64,000 nt of DNA. Source: Amphimedon queenslandica. Its lineage: Eukaryota > Porifera > Demospongiae > Haplosclerida > Niphatidae. Made by a program: the position numbers and the translations under genes. The notes under the pieces were generated by a model. That model searched no databases and was not told where the DNA came from. It was given only the letters and a program-made list of their open reading frames with translations. This document shows, piece after piece, positions 49,349 to 63,200 of this stretch (positions are counted from its first letter, which is position 1; the number at the start of each line of letters is the position of its first letter). The stretch spans positions 31,000 through 94,999 of the forward strand of contig NW_003546317.1 of NCBI RefSeq assembly GCF_000090795.2, read 5' to 3'.

Positions 49349-51582
49349 ATGGAAGAGAAGACGATGAAGAGCATCAGTCACAACACTTCAGACGCCTCCC
49401 TCAGGCTAGTGAACGACACTACAGTACCGCCATTGAAGGAGGGGGACGTACTAATCAAAGTGAAGCATGAATAGACTTGAAATGATGAATATTTTAAAAT
49501 TTCATTCCAGGTTTCTGCTGCTGGAGTGAATCGTCTTGACTTGTTGCAAGTGAGAGGATTGTATCCACCTCCACCTGGAGAATCGGAAATATTAGGAGTA
49601 GAAGGTATCAAATCTGAAATTTATGTCATAATATTGATAATCATCGTTTTTTAGTTTCTGGTACAATAGTGTCTCTGTCTCCATTGGCTGGGTCTAATTC
49701 AGGATTTAAGATTGGCGATCGAGTCATGGCTCTTATAGGTGGAGGAGGATATGCAGGTTAATTAACCATTAACTAATAACTACTGGTTATATTATTTTAC
49801 TCGTAGAATATTGTACGGCTCCGTATCAGTGTGTGATGCCAATACCTCAGTCACTGAGTTTCAATAAAGCAGCCGCAATTCGTAAGTTAAAAATTTAATT
49901 ATTTTTGTTGCTTGAAGTAGCAGCCAATATGACTACAGAGAGTTCTAAATTAAATAAATTTTCTTTGTCATAAATAATATTAAAATCCTGCAATAAAATG
50001 TCTTTAATGCTGTACTTTAGCAGCTTTAGCTAAAAGGACCTCCCTTACATTTAAAACTATTAATAAAATAATAATAATAATACTTCAATCTATACAATAT
50101 TTTGATCTAATTTATTGTTCTATGACAGCTGAAGCATATTTGACTGCCTACCAAGGTTTAGTGTGGAATGGCGACCTACAGGATAATCAGACAGTACTGA
50201 TACATGCTGTAAGCGGCTTATAATCACACAAAGGTCACAGTATTACTTATATTAGGGGGCAAGCTCAGTTGGATTAGCTGCTATTCAGTTGGCTAGGGTA
50301 CTGCGAGAGGGCGTGGTTGTTATAGCCACTTCAAGGACAGAGGAGAAGCTAGTGCAGTGTACAGAAAATGGAGCACATTTTGTCATTAATTCAAAAGAAA
50401 AAGACTTTAAGGAGGAAGTTATGAGAATCACCGAAGGAAAAGGTAGACAAAAAATGTGAATAAAGTCAAAAAACTTTGTTACCTAATTTTTCTCTCTTCT
50501 TCACTCTCCCTCCCTCTCTCTCTTTTTAAATAGGTGTTGATGTAATTTTAGATTTCATAGGTGCGTCATATTGGGATAATAACATAGCTTCATTAGCTAC
50601 TGATGGTCACATTGTACTATTAGGAATGGTATTACTAATAATGATAATAATAATAGTATTTAATTGATGTATGTGTAGTTGGGTGGAGTAACCACGCCCT
50701 CTCCGGTTAATCTCGGCCTCTTGCTCAAGAAGCGTTTGACTGTTAAAGGCTCAACTTTAAGGAGTAGGTCGTTACCATATAAGGAGAAGCTAGTATCAGA
50801 GGTAAAGAGCATCAATTTTTTGTACTTTAAAGTAATTTTAATTAACTCAAAAATTTATATCGAACATAAGTACAAGAATTATCTGTCAAAAATTATAAAA
50901 ATGGAGAATTGTCTGCTAGTAATGTTTTGGCAAAATTTGGCCAAAGACCTAGCTGTACAGGGACTTTGGTCCAATTTTTGAGCAACTTAAAAAATTCGTA
51001 AAAAATCCAAATTTGATCAGAATCAGCTTAAACTTTCTACACAACTTAAGAACATGTATACGTATCAGGAACAATTATAAAATGGAGAATTTTTTACTTT
51101 TCATTTTTCATGAAATTTGACCAAAATCCCTGTACTATAGTACAGGGACTTTGGCCTGATTTTTGAGCAAATTAAAAAATTCATAAAAAATCAAAATTTG
51201 ATCGGAATCAACTCAAACTTTCAATGCAACATATGAACATGTATATGCATCAGAAAAAATTATAAAAATAAAGAATTCTCTCCTAGACATTTTTGACAAA
51301 ATACCCTATACTACATGCCATGGTCTTTGGCAAAATTTTTGAGCAACTTTAAAATCTAAATTTGATCGAAATTAGCTCATATTTTAACATATACTTTGTA
51401 TTAATTTCTTTGTATCTATTCCATAGCTCAGTGCTAATGTCTTGCCTTTATTTACAAGTGGAAAGGCATGGCCCATTGTGGACAGTGTATTCCCAATGGA
51501 GGATGCAGCAAAGGCTCACAAAAGAATGGCAGACAATGCTAATAAAGGAAAAATAATACTGACTCTCTCTTCTGATGACTAA
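49349..51582 (+). CDS. TP53I3: Quinone oxidoreductase, TP53I3 (PIG3)-like
   Basis: A zinc-less medium-chain dehydrogenase/reductase, NADPH-dependent quinone reductase. About nine exons: 49349-49460 (ending PPLKEGDVLIK), then VSAAGVNRLDLLQVRGLYPP, GFKIGDRVMALIGGGGYA, EYCTAPYQCVMPIPQSLSF, PEAYLTAYQGLVW, the Rossmann nucleotide motif GASSVGLAAIQLAR (about 50257), GVDVILDFIGASYW, LGGVTTPSPVNLGLLLKKRL, and a last exon (51427-51582) with SGKAWPIVDSVFPMEDAAKA. The missing catalytic zinc ligands fit the quinone reductase branch. Orthology to TP53I3 rather than another MDR quinone reductase rests on GGGGYAEY and ASSVGLAAIQLA and is likely, not certain. It is divergent from the LRAT-like gene. Confidence 0.85.
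50830..51380. repeat. Palindromic satellite array, about 3 units (TP53I3 intron)
   Basis: Perfect CTGTACTATAGTACAG core at 51130-51145; a degenerate core (CTAGCTGTACAGGGACTTTGG) near 50948 and a decayed one near 51305. It occupies most of the last intron of the gene. Confidence 0.8.
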
Positions 51583-51820
51583 AAAGATAAAGATACAATA
51601 ATAAACTTTTGTTAGTTTTAAATCTTGCTTACTTTGAAATGACGTTAAAAATTAATCATCTCTTTAAAACATGATCTTTCAATAATTATAGTTATTTGGC
51701 ATCCAAAAAACTCAATAATAACAATAATATTATCATTGATAATGATCAATAATGGCAACAATTTTTAGATGAAAAAATATTAACAATAATATTAATAATA
51801 AATTATAATTGCAGTTAGCT

Positions 51821-54544
51821 TTAAGATGCCTGCTTTCTCCTACCTGTAAACTCAAGTCATATCATGTGACAATCATGTGGCACTTACCATAGCCTCCTCC
51901 TTTAGTGGATGGGAATGTAAGACCACCTCCTCCTATCACTATATATACAGAAACCAATCATCATGTGACTAATAGTCATGTGATATCTTACTCCAGCCTG
52001 GGCCTTGCTTGACTTTAAGCAGCTCTTCATGATGATCAGCTACAGTACCTATCTATGAAGAGACAAATGAGAGAGGGGGGAGAGAGAGAGAGGGAGGGAG
52101 AGAGAGTAAGTAAAGAGAGACAAAGCAAATATCTACCTTCTCTGCCAGATTCAAAGCCAGACTCTGTAGCTTGGTAGGTTTAGCGTGATGCATCACAACA
52201 CACTGAGTGGGTTCATCCAGCGATGCCTGATAATCACATGAGACTCACATGATCTTAATAAGACGGACTCACCAATAGCTCCTCCTTTATTATCATTCGA
52301 CTGATGATACTATGAACTGTGGCTAGTGGTAACTCAAACATCTCGGACAAGCGATGGAGACTAAGAGTACATGTACAATAAAGGAGTATGTCATGGGAGC
52401 ATCATGTGATGGTTAATGTTACCTTAAAGAATCATATACAGATCCGTATGTGAATATGTATGTACGCAGTGTCTCTTCTTGGATCTTACTGGAGTGTGAA
52501 GGAAGAGAGAGAGAAAAAGAAGATATACAAGTTATTGTCACTTGTATATGTACCGTAGAGCGCAAAATTTTCAAGGGCTGTAAATCATGTGGATTTTGTA
52601 ATTTTTTGAAAATTCGCAAAAAATTACTACTGCGAAAATTCAATTATTATGGTACAAGACGGCATAAATTTGCAAAAATAATGTACATTTTAAGGCAAAT
52701 TTGTGAAATTTACAGTCCTCGAAAATTTTGCGCTATATGGTATTAACCTAGTCAGCATTGCCTTCACTTCTTCAACATTAGTAAAGAGGTTCCAAGCCTA
52801 CAGATGTACATGATAAATGTATAATAATAATTTAAATCAATACTTTAATATTCAATAAATAATCCCTGGCTTGGATCCAGTTTCCCTTCTTCATTGAGTT
52901 GGCTGCAGCGACCACGTGTTCCCTCATGGTCTCGGGAGGGCCTGGTGATCAAAGGGTTAAAAATTAAAGGGTTAATAATTTGTACCAACTAGCGGCTGTT
53001 TCTCGTGGTTCTTGAGCTGATGGTAAAAACCTTTGGATATCATCCTACGCCTTCCCTCCGTCTCAGTAGCTAGAAAAAATTTAAAAAAATAATAATAATA
53101 CTGTATATATCAACTATACAGCGAGTCATTATTTAATTTATTTTCCCTGGCTCAAAATTTTCACAAATTTATCCACCAATCTACCCAAAAAAACACTGAT
53201 TTTAATTTTAAAATTTTCTAGATTCTTCGTATACGTAAATTTTATATGCATTAATTTTCAAAAATTTCAAAAATTTTTGAATAAAAAACTCTCTCCCTCT
53301 CACCTGCCATATAAGGTATTTCCAGTAGCATTGCTGAAGTGAGGTAGACGCACTCCATCAGCTCCAGGTTGATGTGCATGTGGAAAGGAACCTGTCTCCT
53401 CCTCTCCAACTTCTCCTGCTCTAACGTACGATCGGGACGAGGAGTTAAACCCTAAAAAATAATAATAAATAATAATACAAAAAATGTATACATGTACATG
53501 TACATGTACGTGAATTGTAGATAAAAAGAAATTTAATTTAGACTGTAATGTTGGGAAATATTTACATGTATATCTTGAGATACATATCAGTATTCAGTAC
53601 ACATATCTTTTACATGTATGTAAATTGGCCTAAGAAGACACATGTATTCGTACATACATGTACATGTACATGTATCACCGTAAATCTACATGTACATGTA
53701 AATCTACATGTACATGTATATGTACATGTACATTACCCACCTGTGCTAATAGTTCTTTTGCTAGTTCCTTTGCTTTAGTTTCTTTGCTACGAGAAGGAGA
53801 GTGTATGTCCATTAGTGTCTCATGGCTCTCCTTTATCATCCCGTGCCTGAAGGCACACATACCCAACTGGACTATGGTACGATTGTACAGTATCTGCAAG
53901 AGAATGACAATAAAATGAAATCTGTAATGGTGACACAAAATAACTAATAACTTTCTTTCCACACTCAATAGCTCTAGTATTGTATCTTTCAATTAAAAGC
54001 AATTTAAATTTAAAGCAATACTAAATAACTCCCATACTCATACTCTCAATTTAATTCCCATACGCTCAAACTTCCATACTCATACTCTGGTACCTGCGTG
54101 GGCACATCAGCGTGCTGTATCCCCTCCTGCAGGTGGCTCATTAGCATTAGATCACGAGCCTCGAACCAGCGATTGTGCAAGGCGTGATGATAAATGTGAC
54201 ACAAAACAGCTCTAGTCTTTATCGGCCCGAGATCAATCCCGGGATAATTATAAATGAATTTAGCGAGTTTTGCAATCAACTGGGCGGAGTTGAGCTCCTC
54301 CCCTTCCTCTGTAGCCTGTGAGACTGGCTTGCCGTAATTATCCCTATCAACCTAGAGGTCAAAGGTTAATTATATGCATGCATGCGTGGACTTGTGCATG
54401 CACGGGTCACCTTGTAGTAGAGATGGTCAATCCTCATTATGTATATTCTGCAGAGGTTGGCATCTTCTGTGGCTGTGGACTGCTTCTCAAGATATTTTAA
54501 AGTACGATCAACAATGTCTGTAACCCTTCTCTCGGCTTGTAGCC

Positions 54545-54579
<35 letters not shown>

Positions 54580-57500
54580 TGACAAGGAAAAGAGAAGTTA
54601 GGGGCTTACCGTATAGCAGGAAATATTTGCGGGGAATTAAATTTTGCGAGTTTGCGATTCCATTTAAAGCGCAAAATTTAAATCCGCAAAATAATGAAAT
54701 TCATGCATGACCACAGTAGATAATGCTACAATAACTGTCAAAGCCGCAAATATTTAATCTGCAAACCAGGTTATTTTTAAGGATTCGCAAAATTTTTCTC
54801 CGCAAAATTAACCAGCTGTACGGTATTCATAAACTAAATTTGAATTTACTTGGTCAAATAATCAGTTGAGTGGGCGTCAGTGCTTTGTAATATTTTAATG
54901 AACTCTTCGTTCATCCTTTCCAAATACGCCAACAAGTTACCCTGCAACTTAAGAGGACGAGAAAGATCCTACAAAAACAATAATAATAACATTAAATAAA
55001 ATTATTCGAGCCACACCCACTTACGGTGTAATTTATGTCTTCATCAGGTAACAATGGATTCATTTCAAGCGACGGATTGGACTCGAGCAACTGAAGAACC
55101 TTCACTAAATAATCTAAAGCACTAGAGAGACAGAAAAGAAGGAAGAATGATAAAGATTAAATCCATTTTTAATTTTTTTCTCACAGTTTCCATATTTCAT
55201 CTTTCAATGATCCTCCTCCACTGGGCACATCAAAGGCAGCGTCAATAATATCCAGTAACAGGCGAAGGGTAACACCCGAACCTAAAAAAACCACACCCAA
55301 AATATTAAATTTTTGCAAAACTAATTTTAAATACATGCATGTACATGTACAAACAAGCTACATGTACATGTAAAGATTAAAATCTTTTTACAGAGTTAAA
55401 AATACAAATTTTATAGCAATAAGTTGTTAAAACTTTGCACATGGTTGTACTGTAAATGTAACTTAAAAGTTACTTTATTTCTTATTCTTACCAAGATTTG
55501 CAGCATTGGCCAGATCAAGTAGATATTTCAATATTCTGATCTGTTCGGGTCGATCTGTTGATTTCTTACCGCGAGCTGATATCAACTCGTTGCGTTTCTT
55601 GGCGACAGCAGCTCCATCCAGTTCAACATTCTCTTTGCCAAAGAGACTTTTCATCTTCTCCTTGTCAGTCAACTAAAAAAATTCTTTTTAAACCGTATAG
55701 CAGGAAATTTTGGAGGGAGTAAAATTTGGCGAATTGCTAAATTTTGGTGATTGGCGGATTTTAATTTTGTGAATTTGTGGCCACGTGCCATTGAGCATGC
55801 GTATAATGGCTCAAAATGGCTGATTTTATTTTGGCAAATGGTTATCAAAATGCCAATTCACCAAATTTAATTCCCTTCAAAATTTCCCGCTATACGGTAA
55901 TAATGACCAGTGTATAAAAGTACATTTACATGGTATCATTAATTTTCATTACTTCTCTTCCGATTCCTTTTCTTTGGACTGTCTCCCATTTCTCTCCCTC
56001 CTCCTGTTCCTCTTCTTCGTCAACCTCTTTTGTCTCTTTGGTCTCTTTCTCCTTCCTCTCTCTTCTCTTCGGCTTCACCTCATCGCTAACACCACTAGTT
56101 GGCCTAACAAGTGAACATGTACATATACATGTAGATTAGCTGAGTACTAGACTAGCTGAGATAGAGGGTTCTGTGGGATTAATAGCAACAATACATATAT
56201 ACTGTGTTTACACTAGCTTCTTTAACTGAGCCAGCCCTGTTTAAAGTGGGCCAGCATAGTTTCATTTGATAGTGTAAACAGTAACCAAACTGAGCTGAAG
56301 TGAGCTGGGCCAAACCAGGCCAGCATGGTTAGTACAGCAGGGCCAGCTCAGTCTGGTTCAGCATGGTTTGGCCCACTTCTGTAGTGTAAACGCAGCAATA
56401 GTTGCAAGCTAGACCACAATTGATATGGACAATTGTGTATGTGTACATACAACTCATCTACATGTAACAGGCAAGACAAGTAAAAGATTATTAACTCAAG
56501 CTTGATAAGTACAGAAAGTTTTAAAACAACATTTACAAAGAGGTTAACAAGTACATGTATTTCTGGAGGCTTATAAATAATGTCATGCAGCAGTTACATG
56601 TACATGTACATTGTACAATGTAAGTGATTTAGAAATCTCTACTTGAGCAATCGGTGAGTTCAAACTACATGCATGGTAGAGTAATCTTTACTTCTTCTTA
56701 AGGAAGTACTCAGCTGTGTATCTGTATTCACCAGGTGCCCAGTTCCCTCTCTCGTCGCTATCAGAGCTACTCTCAGAATCACTAGAGCTGCCCCAAGAGC
56801 TATCATCATCATCATCGTCGTCTGACTGGTAGCCGTCCGCTTTCTAAAGGGGTGTGGTCAAGTGGGTGTGGTCATGTAAAGGCATACCGTTGAGGGTGGG
56901 GCCTCAGGTGGAGGAGCTTTAGATTCTTCAATATCATCATCATCATCTTTGAATATAATTAAAATTAAAAAATTAATAATGTATCTAGTCTACCTTCATC
57001 TTCATCTTTATCTTGTTCCTGTTCCTCCTCTTCCTCATAGAGCTCAGGGTTTTCACGAAAGTGTTTCAAGGGAACTTCAAAGTCTTTGTTATACTTGCGA
57101 ACCTTTTGCTTCAACGAGGCTAGAGCCTAACAAAGGAGAGACAATGAAATTCTTTACTGTATAAAATAACCTCCACATAAAGGACACCTCTGTATAACAA
57201 AGCAACTTTTTTGTACCAAAGCATCCATTATACATGTATAGAGGGTACAATTATTAGTGGGTTTTAAATTACTTTTGAATTAATTTTTGAGAGTTTCTGT
57301 TTTGCTTCTTTATCTTCCCAAAGCTACAAATAAAACAAATAATAATAATAATAATAATAAAATAACAACTTTTATTTCAACCCCCCTCTCTTTTTCTTAC
57401 TGTTTGAACAAAATCCTCAAGTTCTCCGATTGACTTTATAAAGAACCTTGGCGGGCCATCCTCTGTATCAAGAACACTTTTACTCTTCACGTAAGCTTTC

Positions 57501-58050
57501 TGGAGTACCTCGAACTCTAAAAAAAGAAAAAATATTTTTAAACAAATGCAAGAAAACTTAAGGTCTCTCATTAAGTGGTAGATATAATTCAATTTGCTCT
57601 CTCTCTCTCTCCTTCTCTCACCGTTTTGAACTTTAACAATATCTCTTATTTTCTGTCTGTTCCTCATAGAGTGTATAATGTCCTTTAGTTCGTCAGATCT
57701 ATAAATACATGTACATTTCAATGTGGGTGTGGTTATAAATTCTAGCCACCCACTAACTAATAATTAAAACTTACCTTTTGTCTTTTTGTGATCGTACGAC
57801 GCGTTTCTCTTCCTCGTCATCGCTGAAAGCAAACTGTGGCTTCCTGTCATGGCAAAATGCATTTTAATTATAACCCGATACTGCCTTGACTCTAATTAAT
57901 GCCCACCAATCCCATATCCTAATTAATGCCCACCAAAATTAAAAGTACTGAAAGTTACCTAGCAGGGACCGAGCGAGTTGGTTGTGTTTCTTCATCAGAG
58001 CTCTCAGTAGAGGACTCGCTATCGCTACCAGTTGCGAAGAAACGAGACAT
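51821..58050 (-). CDS. EIF3C: Translation initiation factor 3 subunit C (eIF3c)
   Basis: A core subunit of eIF3, bridging the 40S subunit to eIF1/eIF5. About 20 exons. The start at 58050 gives [20 protein letters not shown]. Then [28 protein letters not shown] and [13 protein letters not shown] (about 57450), acidic SDEDD stretches (about 56780), [20 protein letters not shown] (about 55570), [20 protein letters not shown] followed by [20 protein letters not shown] (about 54100-54210), [19 protein letters not shown] (about 53850) and the PCI/winged-helix end [15 protein letters not shown] (about 52440). After [20 protein letters not shown] (about 52180) the Gly-rich tail reads [16 protein letters not shown] and ends RRKQAS at 51821. 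Many introns hold foldback elements. Confidence 0.92.
52550..52744. mobile_element. MITE-like foldback element (family ACCGTAGRGCGC)
   Basis: Left GTACCGTAGAGCGCAAAATT, right end reversed ATACCATATAGCGCAAAATT, both continuing TTC[A/G]AGG[G/A]CTGTAAAT. Same family as 18496-18705. It lies in an EIF3C intron. Confidence 0.8.
54606..54826. mobile_element. Foldback element, TACCGTATAGC family, divergent copy
   Basis: Left TTACCGTATAGCAGGAAATA with GCGGGGAATTAAATTTTGCG; the right end reversed is ATACCGTACAGCTGGTTAAT with TTTGCGGAGAAAAATTTTGCG. It lies in an EIF3C intron. Confidence 0.7.
55691..55900. mobile_element. Foldback element, ACCGTATAGC[G/A]GGAAATTTT family
   Basis: Arms AACCGTATAGCAGGAAATTT on the left and TACCGTATAGCGGGAAATTT (right end reversed), continuing TG[G/A]AGGGA. 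The interior has CCACGTGCCATTGAGCATGC, as in 33855-34160. It lies in an EIF3C intron. Confidence 0.85.
56202..56395. mobile_element. MITE-like element with CTG[T/C]GTTTACACTA ends
   Basis: 14-bp terminal inverted repeats CTGTGTTTACACTA and, reversed, CTGCGTTTACACTA. The interior has GTGGGCCAGCATAGTTT and a mirrored AAACCATGCTGAACC. About 194 bp, without an ORF. It lies in an EIF3C intron. The design resembles the 27769-27991 element, but the sequence differs. Confidence 0.75.
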
Positions 58051-58142
58051 TGTCTCTTCTTTACTTTTTCACGAGCACGTGGTCACTTAATTACTAGGCG
58101 TGGCAGCCACACCTATAAAAGGCGTGTCTACATTAAGACAAA

Positions 58143-60207
58143 ATGGCGGCACCTGTGCAACTTGTGCAACAAACAACCTCCAAGTCATTCGACTCTGCAA
58201 ATGAAGATGGAGATGATAGCTCCAATGAGCTGGAAGCTAAAGCTAGTAGGGAAGATGAGGAATGCTTGTTGGAGCAGCAACCAGTTAGGAAAATTTATTA
58301 TTGATTTTAAAGAAAAACATTTTCTAATTTTAGGGTGTAGTCACCAGGAAAGGACCTAGGTCAAGATCATTTAGGAGAATATGCTGTCTTATTCTCATTG
58401 GACTTGCCGTCATTTTTGTACTGAGTTTCATACTAGAGATTGCCATCACTCTCTCCTTTGTATTAACAAGTAAAAATGGTACGAGAATATTAATCTTAAT
58501 TTTAGTAAATTTGGTGATAAATATATTCTTAAATCATTAGAATTTCTTTGCTGTATGTATTTTCCGCATGTCTATCATACATGATGACATCAGCATGGAA
58601 GAATAATTGACAGTTTAATTTTTTCATGTTCTTTATTTCATCATTGCAGAGTCTCCTACTAGTTCTAGTTCGCAGAATCTCCTCACCCTACAAGACGTAT
58701 TTGATCCTTCTCTGCAGACAAAGACTTACCAGGGGACGTGGGTAAAAGGAGGAGAGATAGGAGGAGGGGACAGTCAGATCCTTCACCTCTCGTCAACTGA
58801 TGGGGTGACGCTATTCTCACCATCAGAGAATGTCACCAGAACACTGTTAGACAAGGAAACTGTTGCAGAGTAAGACTTGTACATGTACATACATGTACAT
58901 GTATATTATGATACATGTACATGTATATGTATTTTATTATTTTTATTTTTATCATTTTTACTAATTTTTTAGTCTCAAAATTTCAAGTGTTAAGTTATCA
59001 CCAAGTGGCCGATACCTTCTCTTAATTGGTGACATTAAGAAAGTAATTCCAAAAAGTTCATGAGATATTTTAGTTTCCTTTTTATAATGACAGGTGTATC
59101 GTCACTCGTTTATTGGTAAATATTATATACATGCTTTTGAGCCACAGGAGTAAGTAATTAACACTGTATAGTATTTATTTTAATAATTATTTATTTATTT
59201 TATTTTATGCAATTGCATTATTTGTGTTTTACATGTAGTAATATAATTTTCTCAACAATTCATGTATACAGTATATTATGTTGTTTTAATACTACCTGTA
59301 GGAATACATGTACTTGGCTGCTTGACATTGATGTCCAATATGCTCAATGGAGTCCTTTTAATGACGATGTTTTGGTATGTTGAGATGTACATGTACATGT
59401 AAATGAATATTTTTTTACATTTTACTCAAACGTTTCTCGCTCTTTAATTTTAATTCTCTCTCTCTTTCTCTCTCTCTCTCTTTCTCTTCTCTGCCAGGTG
59501 TATGTTAAAGATTATAACATAATATTTTATAATGCTATAAACTCTTTGTATCAGCAGCACACATTTGATGGTGAGGAGAATCAGATATACAATGGAATCC
59601 CAGACTGGGTCTATGAAGGTAGTGAGGGATCGTGTATAATATGTTCATGCACATATTACTCAAGTTCATTACTCCATTTGTGTTCATCTGAGCTTGTTAT
59701 AACTTTTGACTTACTAGTTTTATTGCATGTACATACAACCATACATGTACCAAAGAATTATCTCCTATTTATTTCTGGCAAACTGCCCTATGCTATATGG
59801 TACAGGTGGGTCTCTGGCCCAATTTTTGAGCAAGTTTAAAAATTCATAAAAAATCTAATTTTGATTGGAAGCAGCTCAAACTTTCTACACAACATAAGAA
59901 CATGTATATGTATCAGAAAAAGTTATAAAAATTGATAATTTTCTCCTTGTCATTTTTGGTGAGATTTAGCCGAAGACACTGTACTATAAGTACAGGGTCT
60001 TTAGCATGATTTCTGAGCAAATTTAAAATTACTTAAAAAATACAATTTTGATTGGAAATAATGTGTGTGTATTATGTTTTATTTTATTGCTCTTTCTTCA
60101 ATAGAGGAAGTGTTCTCCACTAACTATGCTATATGGTGGGCACCTGACGGTCAGCATACACTGTACTGTACCTTCAATGATACCTTGGTATGAGAGAGAG
60201 GGAGAGG

Positions 60208-60245
<38 letters not shown>

Positions 60246-63200
60246 GGAGTGGGAGAGGGAGAGAGAGAACTACGTGTACACGTACATGGTATAGAACTTT
60301 ATAATTTTTTATCATTTTTAATTTTTAGGTTGAACAGTTTCAATTCCCTGAATACGGCCCCAGGACTGACGAATATACACAAATTGAGTCTATATCATAT
60401 CCAAAAGTATAATTAATTAATTAATTAGCTATGAATATTAATTAATTGCCTGGTTATTAATAGGCTGGTTCCACTAATCCATATGTGAAGGTCTGGGTTG
60501 TTGGAGCTAGTAATATTGGTAAAAACGAGTCACTTGAGTTACCGCCCCCAAACGAGTTTCAAAAGTACGCTATACACGTATTTCCATAGCAACAAGCCAC
60601 ACCCTTTATTTGTTTTAGTATTGATCACTATGTCTTGTGGGGGGCGTGGCTGAACCCCTCGGTGGCAGGTGTGTCCTGGTCTAACAGAAGACAGGATAGA
60701 GTGATACACTGTCTGTATAATGTCAACGACACTGTTACTGAATGTAATCAGGTTAGGACTACATGTACATCAGTACATCAGTACATCTATGTACATACAT
60801 GTACATACATGTATGTATATGCACATGTACATGTATGTACATAGATGTTTGTGTAATATGTTTTAATAAAATGAATTTTAAAATTTGCTTCAAAAATAAG
60901 TGACAAATTGCATGTAATACTATAGGTTTATACACAAGTCAGCGATGCTTGGGTTGAAGTGGTAAGCTCCTTTATTATTATTATAATTAATTATTGTGGG
61001 CGTGGTTGGTAGGTGGAGCCTCCAGTGTACACGTCTAATCACATGTTCATTATTGATTCAGTCCTGGTTGGTAGTGGGGATAAGTTCCTTCATGTTGTTC
61101 AAGTTGATTTACAGGTAATTGATTATATAAGATACATGTACATGCAAGTTTGCAATGTACATGTATCAGGATTTTGCCTAGAAAAAAAATTAGAGGTGGT
61201 TGGAGACTAATATTGCTCCTTTTAAATTAATGTACACCATACTAGTAGACTACAATATCATGCTTTATGTATGGTTATTAGTATTAATTGCATGGTTGGT
61301 CTAAGTGATGAACTGGCTGGTTCATTTGTTGAGGTGGTTGCCCCAACCACCCCCTCCCACCATAGGCAGAACTATACATGTACATGTACAGATTCATCAT
61401 TATTATGTGTTATATTGTTCTTATATTTACAGACTGGTAATTCTAACCCCTTGACCACTGGGGAGTGGGAAGTGACTCACATCATTGGAGCTACTGATAA
61501 CGACTTGTAAGAAGAACACATTCTATAAATAGAATATGTTCTAAAAATAGCAATTGATGAATATTTCTTATTTACATGTACATATAGACTTTATATAAGT
61601 ACAAAGACAAACCCATGGCAACGCCACATTTACAAGTGAGTTTTGAATTGTATGTATTATATATGTATATGTACATGTACATGTAAATGCAAAAATGTAA
61701 ATTTTTAAAATTTTCTTTTTCTTTAGTTTGGTTGGTGAGTGTCTCACGTGTGATGAGACTGAGTGGACAGGATCCTGCCAGTACTGGAGTGGGTCTTGTT
61801 CCGATTCTCTTGAGTACTGTATGCTCCAGTGCAGTGGACCTGATATACCATTCACTATAACTCTCAAATATGAAGGAGGAGGATTCGTACCAGGTAAAGA
61901 AAGGGAGAGAGAGAGGGGGGAGAAAGGGAGAAGTAAATGTACATGTACATGTACACAGATGTTTACATAGATTAATTTTTTATTAACTTACTACATGTAC
62001 ATTCTAACTTTTACACTTTTGTTTTGTTACTTTGTTGTTTAGTTGTGTATTTAGAGAGAAATGAGTTATTAAGAGAGTCGATTGCGTCATTTGATCTTCC
62101 AACAGTCGAAGTAGTAACTATTCCTTCTAATGAACCTGGTAAGAGAAGATATTCATTATTATAATTTATCAAGTTTTCTCTCTCTCTCTCCCTCCCTCTC
62201 TCTCTCTTTTCTTTCTCTATTAAGATGAGCCTTCCCTATATGCCAGGGTTATGTATCCTCCAGGTAGTACTAGAGAATGTGATAAAACTCATCCGGTTTT
62301 GTTTTATGTCTACGGAGGACCTTACAGTCAAATGGTTAATCAATAATCATAATTATTATTATGCATCTCATCATAAATAATCTCATGTATCTATTTAACT
62401 TTAAGAAAAATGTTAAAATCAGTAGAACTAAAGCTATGTACATGTAAAATGCTAGTCTTTGTTTTACTCTGTTTATCATAAAACTTTTAATCCTTTCTCC
62501 TTACTTCTTTTGCATTATCATTTAAGTATCTCTTCTTTCCCTGTAGATTGGTGAAGTTGCTGTCACTAGTCGTCTCTTCATTGCTTATCTTGCCTCAGAG
62601 TTTGACATGATGGTCGTTAGTGTTGATGGGAGGGGCACTGGTTTCCGTGGCGACAGGTGCTCACTCCATACAAATTAGCTAATAATATACATTAATTTTA
62701 TTTCTTATTATTTTTTTTAGTTTCAAACATTCAGTGTATCGACAGTTAGGCCAATTAGAGACAGTGGATCAACTTAGAGGGGCCAGGTAGGGTGTTTAGT
62801 CAAATTTTGAATGGTTTATGAGCTTTATTTATACAGATTTTTTCAGGAAAAATGCTACGTTGACTCAAGTCATTTTGCTATTTATGGATCAGTGAGTATA
62901 TAGAATATACATGTACATCATCTAGCTTGAGGCTTAAATTTTGATTTCATTTGGATTTTTGAAATTAAAATTTCTAGATAATGTACATGTAATTTATTCC
63001 TGAAATTAAAAGCAGCAAAAAAATTAAGATTTTTGAGTGGACCATCAATAGTTTAATCCCCTAAAAGTTTTTGGTTTTTGGTTATACAGTACATGTACAT
63101 GTATGCTCTCTCTCTCTCTCTCCTCTCCTCTCCTAGTCTTATGGTGGATACATGGCTGGTATGATAGAGTCTAGTGGTACTGGAGTATTCACTGCTGCTA

